DNA from: Rhodocyclaceae bacterium UBA2271 | GTDB taxonomy: Bacteria > Pseudomonadota > Gammaproteobacteria > Burkholderiales > Rhodocyclaceae | Direction: 5' to 3' | Assembly: GCA_002347405.1 (NCBI GenBank) | Contig: DDXB01000024.1 | Location: forward strand, 39,431-103,430 | Length of the DNA: 64,000 nt | Shown: positions 32,689-40,777 of the stretch, piece after piece | Position numbering within the stretch: position 1 is the stretch's first letter | How the letters are laid out: each line of letters begins with the position of its first letter | Program-made: the position numbers and the translations under genes | Notes under the pieces: model-generated | Databases searched by the model: none | What the model was told of the DNA's origin: nothing | What the model saw: only the letters and a program-made list of their open reading frames with translations

Positions 32689-34647
32689 TCAAACGGCAAG
32701 GAAGCAACGTGCTGTATGTGTTGCCGACAATGCCACCGGCTCGGGATAGGCTTCCCGGCAACGTGCCTCTGCCCGTGGGCAACGCGGATGGAAATGACAA
32801 CCCGCCGGCGGCCTCGCCGGTGAGGGCGGATCGCCCGCCGCACGGACATACTCCCGGCTGCCATCCAGCCCCGCCTCGATCCGCGGCGCTGCCGCCAGCA
32901 GCGCCTGCGTGTAGGGGTGGCGAGCGCTGCGCAGCACCTCATCGACCGTGCCGTACTCGACGATGCGGCCGAGGTACATCACCGCCACCTCCTGCGCCAG
33001 ATAGTCGACCACCGTGATGTTGTGGGTGATGAACAGATAGGACAGGTTCAATTGCGCCTGCAGGTCGGTCAGCAGATTGAGGATCTGCGCCTGCACGGAA
33101 ACATCGAGTGCACTGGTCGGCTCGTCGCAGATCAGCAGTTGCGGGCGCACCGCCAGCGCCCGGGCAATCGCAATGCGCTGGCGCTGGCCACCCGAGAATT
33201 CATGCGGGTATCGCCCCACCATGTCGCCCGCGAGGCCGACCTGCTCCAGCAGTTCGACAACGCGCATTCTTGTGTCACCGGCAACCGCCAGTGCCCGCAA
33301 TCCCTCGGCAATGATTTCGCCTACCCGCAAACGCGGATTGAGCGAGCCGAACGGGTCCTGGAAGACCATTTGCATCGCTGCCGGGGCCAGCCCCTGCAGC
33401 AATTTCCCATGCAGCTTAACCGTGCCATCGGTCGGTTTTTGCAGGCCGAGAATGGCCTTGCCAACCGTCGTCTTGCCGCAGCCCGACTCGCCCACCAGTG
33501 CCACCGTGCGACCAGCCTGCAGGGCAAGCGTTACGCCATCGACCGCGCGCACGTGGCCGACCACGCGTTGCAATACGCCGCGCCGGAGCGGAAAATGCAC
33601 CTTGAGGTCGCGCGCCTCCAGCAACGCCGTCTCACCAGCGCCGACTTTTGCGCGCGCCGTAAAATCGGCGCTTTCCGCCAGCAGGGTGTGCGCTGTTTCA
33701 AGATGACACCGTACCTGCTGCCCCGCCGCGTACTCGCGCCACGGCGGCAACGTCGTGCGACACACCGGCAATGCCTCGCCACAACGCTCGACAAAACGGC
33801 ACCCGGCATGCTGCGTCCCGAGTGGTGGCACGCTGCCGGGAATCGTCAAAAGTCGGCGCTGGCGGGACGCCGCCCGATCCGCGGACTCCGCATCGGGCAG
33901 CGCGGCAAACAGCCGGCGCGTATACGGGTGACCTGGTGCAGCATAGAAGGCGGCGCGCGGCGCAACTTCAACGAGTTGCCCGGCATACATCACGCCGATG
34001 CGGTCAGCCATCTGCGCCACGACGCCGAGATCGTGACTGATCAGCAACATCGCCATGCGCCGTTCGCGGCGCAGGCCATCGAGCAGGTCAAGCACCTGGG
34101 CCTGGATGGTGACGTCAAGCGCCGTCGTCGGCTCGTCGGCAATCAGCAGTTCCGGCTCGCCGGCCAGCGCCATCGCAGTCATCGCCCGCTGCTTCATGCC
34201 GCCCGACATCTGGAAGGGATACTCCGTCGCGCGGCGCGCTGGATCGGGAATGCCGACCGCAGCGAGCAATTCGACGATTTTCGCTTCCGGCGCACTGCCG
34301 CCATGGAACTTCAAGGCTTCGGCGATCTGTGCGCCAATGGTCATTACCGGGTTGAGGCTGGCGCCCGGCTCCTGAAAGATCATGGCGATTTTGCCGCCGC
34401 GCACACTGCGCATCTGCGCTTCGGTCAGCGCACAAAGCTCCTCTCCGGCGAACTGCACACTGCCTGCAGCAATGCGCGCCGCCTCGGGCAGCAGGCGCAT
34501 CAGCGCCAGCGCCGTCAGCGATTTGCCACAACCGGACTCGCCGAGCAGTGCAAAGGTTTCGCCGGCGCCGATCTCGAACGACACCCCGTCAACCGGCGCT
34601 GCCGCGCCGATGGCCACCGACAGGTCGCGGACGGATAACAGACTCAT
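32689..34647 (-). CDS. yejF: Dual ATP-binding protein of a YejF/DppDF-type peptide ABC importer
   Basis: 652 aa with two complete ABC cassettes: Walker A GESGCGKSLTAL (near 36), signature MSGGMKQRAM, Walker B LLIADEPTTALD; then GESGCGKTTVGK (near 390), FSGGQRQRIAIARA and LLICDEPTSALD. Each is followed by an oligopeptide-type C-terminal (oligo_HPY) domain with Cys residues. This is YejF architecture, energising uptake of oligopeptides or antimicrobial peptides. The linker between the cassettes contains two 24-bp dispersed repeats, one of them in an inverted pair. It lies 115 bases after yejE; the gap carries a repeat. Confidence 0.94.
   Translation of the reverse strand: MSLLSVRDLSVAIGAAAPVDGVSFEIGAGETFALLGESGCGKSLTALALMRLLPEAARIAAGSVQFAGEELCALTEAQMRSVRGGKIAMIFQEPGASLNPVMTIGAQIAEALKFHGGSAPEAKIVELLAAVGIPDPARRATEYPFQMSGGMKQRAMTAMALAGEPELLIADEPTTALDVTIQAQVLDLLDGLRRERRMAMLLISHDLGVVAQMADRIGVMYAGQLVEVAPRAAFYAAPGHPYTRRLFAALPDAESADRAASRQRRLLTIPGSVPPLGTQHAGCRFVERCGEALPVCRTTLPPWREYAAGQQVRCHLETAHTLLAESADFTARAKVGAGETALLEARDLKVHFPLRRGVLQRVVGHVRAVDGVTLALQAGRTVALVGESGCGKTTVGKAILGLQKPTDGTVKLHGKLLQGLAPAAMQMVFQDPFGSLNPRLRVGEIIAEGLRALAVAGDTRMRVVELLEQVGLAGDMVGRYPHEFSGGQRQRIAIARALAVRPQLLICDEPTSALDVSVQAQILNLLTDLQAQLNLSYLFITHNITVVDYLAQEVAVMYLGRIVEYGTVDEVLRSARHPYTQALLAAAPRIEAGLDGSREYVRAAGDPPSPARPPAGCHFHPRCPRAEARCREAYPEPVALSATHTARCFLAV
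33626..33672 (-). repeat. 24-bp dispersed repeat with inverted partner, in yejF linker
   Basis: 33626-33649 is a full copy (one mismatch) encoding KVGAGETA. 33661-33672 is a partial copy in the opposite orientation (AAAATCGGCGCT), encoding SADF. Together they form a 12-bp stem with one bulge and an 11-nt loop. Confidence 0.85.
33848..33871 (+). repeat. 24-bp dispersed repeat, second copy in yejF
   Basis: One mismatch to the consensus near the end. Read on the coding strand as SRQRRLL, a third reading frame, about 200 bp from the inverted pair. Confidence 0.85.
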
Positions 34648-34651
34648 CGTC

Positions 34652-34760
34652 GCACCCCTTCCCCCCAGCCCGCTTCCCCCGGAAGGGGGTGACGGAGGTT
34701 CAGCCGCTCCGCGGCTTCCGGTTTGTTGGCTTGTCGCCTCCCTGGGGCGACCCGGCGGCG
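34652..34760 (-). repeat. Composite intergenic repeat between yejE and yejF (degenerate)
   Basis: Contains the hairpins CTTCCCCC/GGAAGGGGG and AGCCGC-TCC-GCGGCT and a variant of the conserved loop (TGGGGCGACCCGGC, 34743-34756) with poorly matched arms. It fills nearly all of the gap within the operon. Confidence 0.7.
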
Positions 34761-34762
34761 GC

Positions 34763-36109
34763 TCATTGCTTCACCACCCGCGGGTCGAACGCGTCGCGCA
34801 TGACATCCGCAAACAGGTTCGCCGCCAGCACCAGCACGAACATGAAAGCGAAGGCCGCCACCAGCGACCACCAGACCATCGGCTCGCGTGCCAGCTCCAT
34901 GCGCGCGGTGTTGATCATGGTGCCGAAGCTGATGGTGTTGGGATCGACGCCGATGCCGACATAGGACAGCACCGCCTCGGCCAGCACCAGCCCGGAAAAG
35001 TCCATGACGATGGCGATCATGACGATGTGCATGACGTTGGGCAGCACATGCCGCCAGAGGATGCGCGCACTCGAAACGCCAAGCGCCCGTGCTGCCTGCA
35101 CATATTCGAGTTCGCGCAGCTTCAGCACCTCGCCGCGCAGCAGGCGGCACAATCCCGTCCAACTGGTGATGCCGAGAATCGCGCAGAGCGCCAGAAAACG
35201 CGCGTCGGCGCGTTCCGCCGTCGTGGCGAACCATTCGGGATGGGTGTCGATGACCACCTGCATCATCAGCACCGAAGCCGCTATCAGCAGTACGCCGGGA
35301 ATCGAATTGAGCGTGGTGTAGAGATACTGGATCACGTCATCGATCCAGCCGCCGGCATACCCGGCCAGCAGGCCGAGCACCACGGCGGCCGGCAGCATGA
35401 TGAGTGTGGTCAGCGTACCGATCAGGATCGCGGTACGGATGCTTTTCAGCGTCAGATACAGCACGTCCTGGCCCACCTTGTCGGTACCGAGCACATGGTA
35501 GTCGCCGGCCAGCGCGACGATGACGCCACCAAGGAGGCACAGCACCAGCACCGTGGCCAGCTGGGCGTTCCAGGCCAGATGCGGCGCGGCGCGGCGTAGC
35601 GGCAAACTCACCAGCCCGAATGCCATCGCGCCGAGCAGGCCCAGCCCCAGTCCCTTGATTGCCTTGGCGGCGATATCCCCGCCCTGTGCCGTCAGATCCT
35701 CGCCCAGATGCGCCCCGCCATGTTTCAGGCGCGGAAAGTCGCGCCCCAGATCTGCATCCAGCGATTCCTTGGCGAACAGGTGGGTCGCCAAAGGCGCGGA
35801 ATAGGTTTTTTCAGTGCGCGTCCGCAGGCCGGTCAAAGCGGCATCGAGTGCCGAACGCACCTCGACGGCATAGTTCTCCTGCTCTCCAGGCAAACGCTCG
35901 CGGTAATGCAGTGAATCGAGCAAGGCCACCAGCACGAAGGCCAGCAGCACCGTCGCCGTCGCCATGCCGACGCGGCTTTGTCCCACCTGCCGCCAGGCCA
36001 GCCGCAAGTGTTCGACGCGCCCCGCCCAGACGCCGCCAACCACCACCGCGGCGATGAGCACGAAGAACAGCAGATCCGACCAGAGCAGGACGAATTTAAT
36101 TTGCAGCAT
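34763..36109 (-). CDS. yejE: YejE-type peptide ABC transporter permease
   Basis: 448 aa. An N-terminal helix pair (FVLIAAVVVGGVWAG, ATVLLAFVLVALL), a large periplasmic insert (about 65-165) and a C-terminal BPD permease domain with the EAA loop region EYVQAARALGVSSARILWRHVLPN are seen. E. coli YejE is about 340 aa, so this one carries a longer N-terminal/periplasmic section. It overlaps the 3' end of the glyoxalase-fold gene by 14 bases, indicating cotranscription. Confidence 0.92.
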   Translation of the reverse strand: MLQIKFVLLWSDLLFFVLIAAVVVGGVWAGRVEHLRLAWRQVGQSRVGMATATVLLAFVLVALLDSLHYRERLPGEQENYAVEVRSALDAALTGLRTRTEKTYSAPLATHLFAKESLDADLGRDFPRLKHGGAHLGEDLTAQGGDIAAKAIKGLGLGLLGAMAFGLVSLPLRRAAPHLAWNAQLATVLVLCLLGGVIVALAGDYHVLGTDKVGQDVLYLTLKSIRTAILIGTLTTLIMLPAAVVLGLLAGYAGGWIDDVIQYLYTTLNSIPGVLLIAASVLMMQVVIDTHPEWFATTAERADARFLALCAILGITSWTGLCRLLRGEVLKLRELEYVQAARALGVSSARILWRHVLPNVMHIVMIAIVMDFSGLVLAEAVLSYVGIGVDPNTISFGTMINTARMELAREPMVWWSLVAAFAFMFVLVLAANLFADVMRDAFDPRVVKQ

Positions 36110-36752
36110 GGTCGACAGTCAGCGCACGCAGTCCTTGCGGCGTATTGATATGCGCAACCATGAACGGTGCGCGGCCGGCGGGCGGCAAGGCAACGGCAAG
36201 CGGCCCGTCAAGTTCAAGGGACGACAGCATGCGAGCAACGCGTTGTGGTTCGGCATGGAACAGCTCAAGCCGGACGAGGGACAAACCATGATCGGCCAGC
36301 CTGGCGGCAGGATGCCCGTCCGTTTGCCATTCGATCAGCGCCGGGGCCAAGCCGTTCAGCGGCGGCAGGCCATCAGCAGGAATGGTGATCTGCCAGTTGA
36401 GTGCGCCGCGCGACATCGGTTCGACATTGCCCAGCTTCTCCGTGCACGCCGCGGCTCGGGCCTGAATGTCGGTCGTGCGCACCACCCAGGAAGTCAGCGC
36501 CGCTGCCGAATCCTGGTCCAGAGCATCGAGGGCGAACCAGCGCGGACGTCCCGGCGGGGGGGCGTGAGGATTGGTGGCAATCACTTCGAGATACAGCGCA
36601 TCGCCCAGTCGCAGCAGCAGATTGTGCGTGCCCATGCGCGCATGCTCGCCACCGGGCTGGGGCGCCACTCCCAGCGTGTCACGCACGTAGGTGGCGCCAA
36701 GCGCCAGGGTCGGCGCGGTAACGACGATGTGGTCAATGAAGCTACGCGGCAC
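36096..36752 (-). CDS. Glyoxalase-like (VOC-fold) protein within the yej operon
   Basis: 218 aa. The start MPRSFIDHIVVTAPTLALGATYVRDTLGVAP and LLRLGDALYLEVIATNP match the glyoxalase-like PF13468 group, two beta-alpha-beta-beta-beta repeats without signal peptide. His8 and Glu56-like residues suggest a possible metal site but no enzyme activity can be assigned. It lies 65 bases after yejB and overlaps yejE by 14 bases, so it is an embedded operon member. Peptide-transport operons do not normally carry it. Confidence 0.8.
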   Translation of the reverse strand: MPRSFIDHIVVTAPTLALGATYVRDTLGVAPQPGGEHARMGTHNLLLRLGDALYLEVIATNPHAPPPGRPRWFALDALDQDSAAALTSWVVRTTDIQARAAACTEKLGNVEPMSRGALNWQITIPADGLPPLNGLAPALIEWQTDGHPAARLADHGLSLVRLELFHAEPQRVARMLSSLELDGPLAVALPPAGRAPFMVAHINTPQGLRALTVDHAAN

Positions 36753-36817
36753 GGCAAAGCCCCCTGCGACCTGACTCGCTTGTACTTGCAGCAGCGTTCA
36801 TTTTTCTCATTGCAGCC

Positions 36818-37795
36818 TCATTGCAGCCGAATGCGTGGATCGACCAGCGTGTAGGAGATGTCGGTGAGCAACAGACCGACGATGTAGAGCGCCGAGCCGA
36901 TGAACACCATCGCCCGCACTACGGCGAAGTCCTGCGCATTGATCGCATCGATGGTGTAACTGCCCAGTCCGGGAATGCCGAAAAATGCCTCGATCAGCAG
37001 GCTGCCCATGAACAGTGTCGGAATCAGCACCACCGCGCCCGTCAGGATGGGAATCAGCGCGTTGCGCAGCACGTGGCGGAACAGTACCAGGCGTTCCGGC
37101 AGGCCCTTGGCACGCGCCGTGCGGACGTAGTCGCGGGTGTATTCCTCGAGAAAGATCGTGCGATACCAGCGCGCCGACGAGCCGATGCCGGCAATCAGGC
37201 TGATGAGCACCGGCAGGATGACGAACTTCGCCGCGGACAATCCCTCGGCATAACCGGAAATCGGCGCCAGATGCCAGATCTTCGACACCAGCCACTGGCC
37301 GCCGATGATGTAGAACAGGCTGGAGACCGACATCATCGCCACGCACAGCACGACGCCGGCGAAATCCAGATAGCTGGCGCGGAAATACACCAGCAGCAAG
37401 GCGAAGCTGATCGCGGAAAACAGCCCGAGCACGAACACCGGCACGGCCACCGCGAGACTCGGCCCCATGCGCGTCCTGATTTCGCGTGCGATGTCGCGAC
37501 CGTCGTCGGCGCGGCCGAAGTCGAGGGCGAACATCCGCACCGACTTGCCGAAGAAAATGGTGTCGGTAACTTTGTCGACGCCGGCAGCATCGGATCGCCA
37601 GAACAGCGGCTTGTCGTAACCGCGCTCGGCCTTCCATTTGTCGATGGCTTCCGCGGTGACGCGCTTCGCGCCCAGATGCATGCGCGCCATGTCGTCGGGT
37701 GTGTTGACGACGAAGAACAGCGCGAAGGTGATGATGTTCACCCCGATCAGGATCGGCAGGGCGTAGAACAGGCGACGGATCAGGTAGGCAAGCAT
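36818..37795 (-). CDS. yejB: YejB-type peptide ABC transporter permease
   Basis: 325 aa with six helices; the start MLAYLIRRLFYALPILIGVNIITFALFFVVNTPDDMAR and the EAA motif EYTRDYVRTARAKGLPERLVLFRHVLRNALIPI are typical of DppB/YejB. With YejE and YejF it makes a complete membrane/ATPase unit. The binding protein (YejA/DppA) is absent before it: 422 bases of repeats and then a divergent rhodanese gene follow. Confidence 0.93.
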   Translation of the reverse strand: MLAYLIRRLFYALPILIGVNIITFALFFVVNTPDDMARMHLGAKRVTAEAIDKWKAERGYDKPLFWRSDAAGVDKVTDTIFFGKSVRMFALDFGRADDGRDIAREIRTRMGPSLAVAVPVFVLGLFSAISFALLLVYFRASYLDFAGVVLCVAMMSVSSLFYIIGGQWLVSKIWHLAPISGYAEGLSAAKFVILPVLISLIAGIGSSARWYRTIFLEEYTRDYVRTARAKGLPERLVLFRHVLRNALIPILTGAVVLIPTLFMGSLLIEAFFGIPGLGSYTIDAINAQDFAVVRAMVFIGSALYIVGLLLTDISYTLVDPRIRLQ

Positions 37796-37826
37796 TGGAA
37801 CGGACTATACCAAGCCAAATGATAAA

Positions 37827-38038
37827 AGCCCGCCTCTCCCTGCCTCCCCGCGCGGGGAGATGACTGTTGCTCGCTTCGCTCATTTATTACGGGGCACACC
37901 GTTGTTCGCTAGCGCGTGGATTGCGGCTGGCGCCGTGTGCCGCCTTGTGTGCGACAAAGTCGCATTCCGCTGCGCGGAACCAGCCTTCGGCTGTCCTGCG
38001 GCCTACGGCCTTGTCTTGGGGCGACCCGGCGGAAAGGC
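37827..38038 (+). repeat. Composite structured repeat, copy 1 (with hairpin array)
   Basis: Part of the 422-base gap 37796-38217. Shares with the other copies the 5' hairpin (CTCCCCG/CGGGGAG), the GCTCGCTTCGCTC stretch, GCGGCTGGCGCC and the terminal hairpin with loop TTGGGGCGACCCGGC (38016-38030; arms GCCTTGTC and GGAAAGGC, one mismatch plus one wobble). A 61-bp insert of four small hairpins (37950-38010) is unique to this copy. Confidence 0.85.
37950..38010 (+). repeat. Array of four adjacent triloop hairpins
   Basis: TGCGAC-AAA-GTCGCA, TTCCGC-TGC-GCGGAA, CAGCC-TTC-GGCTG and GGCC-TAC-GGCC follow one another, the first two with no gap. Each has a perfect stem of 4-6 bp and a 3-nt loop, starting at 37950, 37965, 37981 and 38000. 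Confidence 0.8.
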
Positions 38039-38079
38039 TATCGTTAAAAAAAATACGCGGTGCCGGTTTTCTCCCTCCC

Positions 38080-38167
38080 CCGTTGCGGGAGGGACGGGGA
38101 GAGGGGGAGCCACCAAGAAGCCCTGTCTCGCAAGGCGAGATAGGGCGGCCCGGCGGCAAGGCTGCCG
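38080..38167 (+). repeat. Composite repeat type B, copy 1
   Basis: Contains the CCTCCC/GGGAGG hairpin, the GAGCCACCAAGAAGCCC stretch, a TCTCGC-AA-GGCGAGA hairpin and the GGGCGGCCCGGCGGC core. It is related, inverted, to the copies at 41391 and 41519. Immediately downstream a TATAAAAT (38177-38184) could be the -10 of the rhodanese gene. Confidence 0.75.
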
Positions 38168-38217
38168 GGGTAATGCTATAAAATCCGTGCCTTACAACAA
38201 CATCCCGCCCAATCCCC

Positions 38218-38649
38218 ATGTCCAGATATTTCCGTTTTGTCGCACTATCGCTGTCCCTGTTGCTCGCCGGCGCCGCCAACGCGCAGGAAATGACCCCCAA
38301 CGAGGCACTAGAAGCCACCCGCACCGGCAAGATCATCCTGATCGACATCCGCACCCCGCCCGAGTGGCAGCAGACCGGTGTCGCCCAGGGCGCCACCCTC
38401 ATCAACATGATCCACCCGCAGGGCGCCGCCGGTTTCCTCAAGGAAGTGCTGGCCAAGACCGGCGGCAACATGAATGCGCCAATCGCCCTGATCTGCCGCA
38501 CCGGCAACCGCACCTCGCAGGTACAGCGCTTCCTGAAGATGCAGGGCCTGACGCAGGTCTACAACGTTCCCGAAGGCATGGCCGGCAGCATGGCCGGCCC
38601 CGGCTGGCTGGCACGCAAGCTGCCGGTGGAAGCCTGCAAGGTCTGCTAG
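38218..38649 (+). CDS. Periplasmic rhodanese-like sulfurtransferase
   Basis: 143 aa with a signal peptide (MSRYFRFVALSLSLLLAGAANAQ) and one rhodanese domain. The active-site loop is CRTGNRTS with Cys 93. The last residues EACKVC give two further Cys. Likely a single-domain periplasmic sulfur or thiol carrier; substrate is unknown. It is divergent from yejB and isolated by repeat-rich gaps. TATAAAAT at 38177 may be its -10 box, without a clear -35. Confidence 0.9.
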   Translation: MSRYFRFVALSLSLLLAGAANAQEMTPNEALEATRTGKIILIDIRTPPEWQQTGVAQGATLINMIHPQGAAGFLKEVLAKTGGNMNAPIALICRTGNRTSQVQRFLKMQGLTQVYNVPEGMAGSMAGPGWLARKLPVEACKVC

Positions 38650-38650
38650 C

Positions 38651-38686
38651 TTTCATGATCGGTGGCGAACGCCACCGATCATGAAA
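38651..38686. terminator. 16-bp perfect hairpin after the rhodanese gene
   Basis: TTTCATGATCGGTGGC and GCCACCGATCATGAAA pair perfectly around a GAAC loop, starting two bases after the stop codon. No T-run follows on the plus strand, so it may be a stability element or an incomplete terminator. Confidence 0.65.
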
Positions 38687-38688
38687 AT

Positions 38689-38831
38689 GCCCGCCCCCCT
38701 TCGCCCCCCTCGCGGGGGGTTCTTAACGGCTCGCTACGCTCGTCTATTACGGGGTATCCCGATTCGATAGCTGTACGGATTGCGGCTGGCGCCGCGTGCC
38801 GCGTTTGCTTGGGGCGGCCCGGCGCAAACGC
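38689..38831 (+). repeat. Composite structured repeat, copy 2
   Basis: Occupies the left part of the 400-base gap between the rhodanese and TonB genes. The terminal hairpin has loop TTGGGGCGGCCCGGC (38809-38823) and its own arms GCGTTTGC/GCAAACGC, a perfect 8-bp stem unlike that of any other copy. Confidence 0.9.
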
Positions 38832-38852
38832 TGCGGTGGGTGTGGGTTTGAC

Positions 38853-38876
38853 ACCGTCCCGCCAGCGCTGACTTTC
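38853..38876 (-). repeat. 24-bp dispersed repeat, intergenic copy
   Basis: Three mismatches to the consensus, lying between two composite repeats in the rhodanese-TonB gap. Confidence 0.75.
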
Positions 38877-38899
38877 AAACCTGCAACCCTACCCAAGCA

Positions 38900-39047
38900 G
38901 TCTCGCCGCCGGGCCGCCCCAAGGCGAGACGGCACGCGGCGCCAGCCGCAATCCGCTCCAAAGCATGAACGGGGGCTCCCCGTAACAGACGAGCTCAGCG
39001 AGTCAACAGTCACCTCCCCCGCGAGGGGGAGGCCGGGAGGGGGCGGG
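38900..39047 (-). repeat. Composite structured repeat, copy 3 (inverted)
   Basis: Opposite in orientation to copy 2. Terminal hairpin loop at 38908-38922, arms GTCTCGCC/GGCGAGAC perfect over 8 bp. It ends three bases before the TonB-like gene stop. Confidence 0.9.
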
Positions 39048-39049
39048 CC

Positions 39050-39601
39050 CTACTCCAAGCGGAACCGCACCGGCAGCAATACCTGACGCTGCCCAACTGG
39101 CAGGCCGTTGATGCCGCGCACCGCGACGAGGGCTGCGGCGTCGAGGATGGAGTGCCCCGAACTGGTTGCCACCGCAGCGGCCGCAACCCCCCCGTTTGGC
39201 GTTAGGGTCAGCAACACGATGACATCGCCCTCGATGCCCCGCTCGATCGCCTCGCGTGGATAAAAGTCGAGTTTTGCGATAGCCGCCAGCGCTGTGTTGA
39301 GCGCACGCCCCTGCAACTCGCGCGGCCTTGGCGCAGAAGTCGGCGCTGGTGGTACGGCGCTTGGCACGGGTTTCACCTCCGGTTCGGCGGGCGTGGCTTC
39401 GCTCGGGGTTTCCGCGGTTGTCAAGACTGGTGCCAGCAGCACGGCCTCCAGAACCGGATGCAACAACGGCGCGGGAGTCGGCACGAAAAAACCGAACGGC
39501 CAGAGCAAAACGGCATGCAGCAGCAAGCTCGCCAGTGTGGACAAACCGAACCGCCACGCTGGCGGAGTGGCCCGGCGGGCTTCTTGAGAAATCGCCGTCA
39601 T
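39050..39601 (-). CDS. TonB-like energy transducer
   Basis: 183 aa from the ATG at 39601 (MTAISQEARR); the frame is open upstream but that adds Cys-rich non-family residues. One anchor helix (about 19-40, STLASLLLHAVLLWPFGFF), a Pro/Glu linker and a C-terminal TonB domain (YPREAIERGIEGDVIVLLTLTPNG). No ExbB, ExbD or receptor genes are nearby, so its partner is unknown. The linker contains PPAPTS encoded by a 24-bp dispersed repeat. It is divergent from the ankyrin gene. Confidence 0.82.
   Translation of the reverse strand: MTAISQEARRATPPAWRFGLSTLASLLLHAVLLWPFGFFVPTPAPLLHPVLEAVLLAPVLTTAETPSEATPAEPEVKPVPSAVPPAPTSAPRPRELQGRALNTALAAIAKLDFYPREAIERGIEGDVIVLLTLTPNGGVAAAAVATSSGHSILDAAALVAVRGINGLPVGQRQVLLPVRFRLE
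39335..39358 (+). repeat. 24-bp dispersed repeat, copy in TonB-like gene
   Basis: Three mismatches to the consensus. Read on the coding strand as AVPPAPTS, the same frame as the yfgM copy. Confidence 0.8.
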
Positions 39602-39654
39602 GAGGCGAATGCTACCGCAACAGGTAGACTGCACTCCTTTGCTGCCGCATCCCA

Positions 39655-40749
39655 ATGAAAATGAATCGTCTGCTTGTTTTGTTTTTCCTGGCTGTTTGCC
39701 AATTTTTGCCTGTCACTGCGCAAGCCGCGTTGCCTGATCCGACCCGTTTTTCGGTGGCGCTGGAACTGGGCAACCTCAACCAGGCACGCGCCTGGCTGGA
39801 TGAAGGCCTTGACCCGAATTTTGAAGGAGTCCTGATCGGCACCGGTTTGATGATCGGCGCCTGGGAGGGCAACATTCCGCTCATGGAGTTGTTTGTCGAG
39901 CGCGGCGCCGACCTCCACCGCATCAACCACCATGGCGAGACGGCGCTGATGCTGGCAGCATGGAAAGGCCAGCGCGCGGCGATGCAATGGCTGCTCGAGC
40001 GTGGCGCCGAACCGAACCGGAGCAACCGTGCCGAACGTGAATGGACCGCCCTGCACTACGCCGTGTTTGCCGGCCACGCCGAACTCACCGAGCGCCTGCT
40101 GGCTGCCGGCGCCGACGTCAACGCCCGCTCCACCAACGGCTCCACGGTGGTCATGATGGCGGCCCGCGAGGGCCATGAAACCATCGCCCAGCGCCTCATG
40201 GCCGCCGGCGCCAACCCGGCCATGAAAAATGACTTCGAGGAGGACGCCGTTTCCTGGGCGATGCGCCAGGGCCATTACCGGATTGCGCAAGCCTTTACCA
40301 GTGCTGAAAACTTTGCCGAACTGGCACGCGCGGCTGTCGCCAGACCGCATGCCAAACCACTGCGCTCCGTGCCGGTATCGGACAAGATCGAGGAACACCT
40401 GCGCCAGGCGCGCCTGGCCGAAGCGCAGGGGCAACGCGGCGCGGCGCTCGCTGCCTATCGCAAAGCTCTGGCCGAACTGAAAACCCAGCCTGCCCCGCCA
40501 AAAGTCGGCGCTGGCAAGACGGCGAACGAGACGAGAACGGCAGCCAAAACGCCCAGCGCGCTGGTGATCCGCGCCAAGCGCGGCCAACCCGAGCAACAAA
40601 CCGCCGCCCTCAGTTATAGCGGCGGCGAAGAAACCGGCATCAATCAGCTGCTCGAACAGGCGCGTGCCGCCGAAGCGGCCGGACGCCGTGGCGAAGCACT
40701 GCAACTGTTCCGCCGCGCAGCGGAGCTAATCAAGGCAAACCAGAAGTAA
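39655..40749 (+). CDS. Exported ankyrin-repeat protein
   Basis: 364 aa with a signal peptide (MKMNRLLVLFFLAVCQFLPVTAQA). About four to five ankyrin units follow (NHHGETALMLAAWKGQRAAMQWLLERGA, ALHYAVFAGHAELTERLLAAGADVNARS). The C-terminal half holds two TPR-like helical hairpins (ARLAEAQGQRGAALAAYRKAL and ARAAEAAGRRGEALQLFRRA) separated by a linker with KVGAGKTA from a 24-bp repeat. It is probably periplasmic; binding partners are unknown. The next gene, a SYLF lipoprotein, starts 28 bases later. Confidence 0.85.
   Translation: MKMNRLLVLFFLAVCQFLPVTAQAALPDPTRFSVALELGNLNQARAWLDEGLDPNFEGVLIGTGLMIGAWEGNIPLMELFVERGADLHRINHHGETALMLAAWKGQRAAMQWLLERGAEPNRSNRAEREWTALHYAVFAGHAELTERLLAAGADVNARSTNGSTVVMMAAREGHETIAQRLMAAGANPAMKNDFEEDAVSWAMRQGHYRIAQAFTSAENFAELARAAVARPHAKPLRSVPVSDKIEEHLRQARLAEAQGQRGAALAAYRKALAELKTQPAPPKVGAGKTANETRTAAKTPSALVIRAKRGQPEQQTAALSYSGGEETGINQLLEQARAAEAAGRRGEALQLFRRAAELIKANQK
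40500..40523 (+). repeat. 24-bp dispersed repeat, copy in ankyrin gene
   Basis: One mismatch to the consensus, encoding KVGAGKTA in a linker between TPR-like hairpins. Confidence 0.9.
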
Positions 40750-40777
40750 CATTCCATCCACAACTGGAGGACTTACG

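Noticed and set aside
37950..38010. CRISPR-like array
   Set aside because: Four hairpins have different sequences and no constant repeat/spacer pattern.
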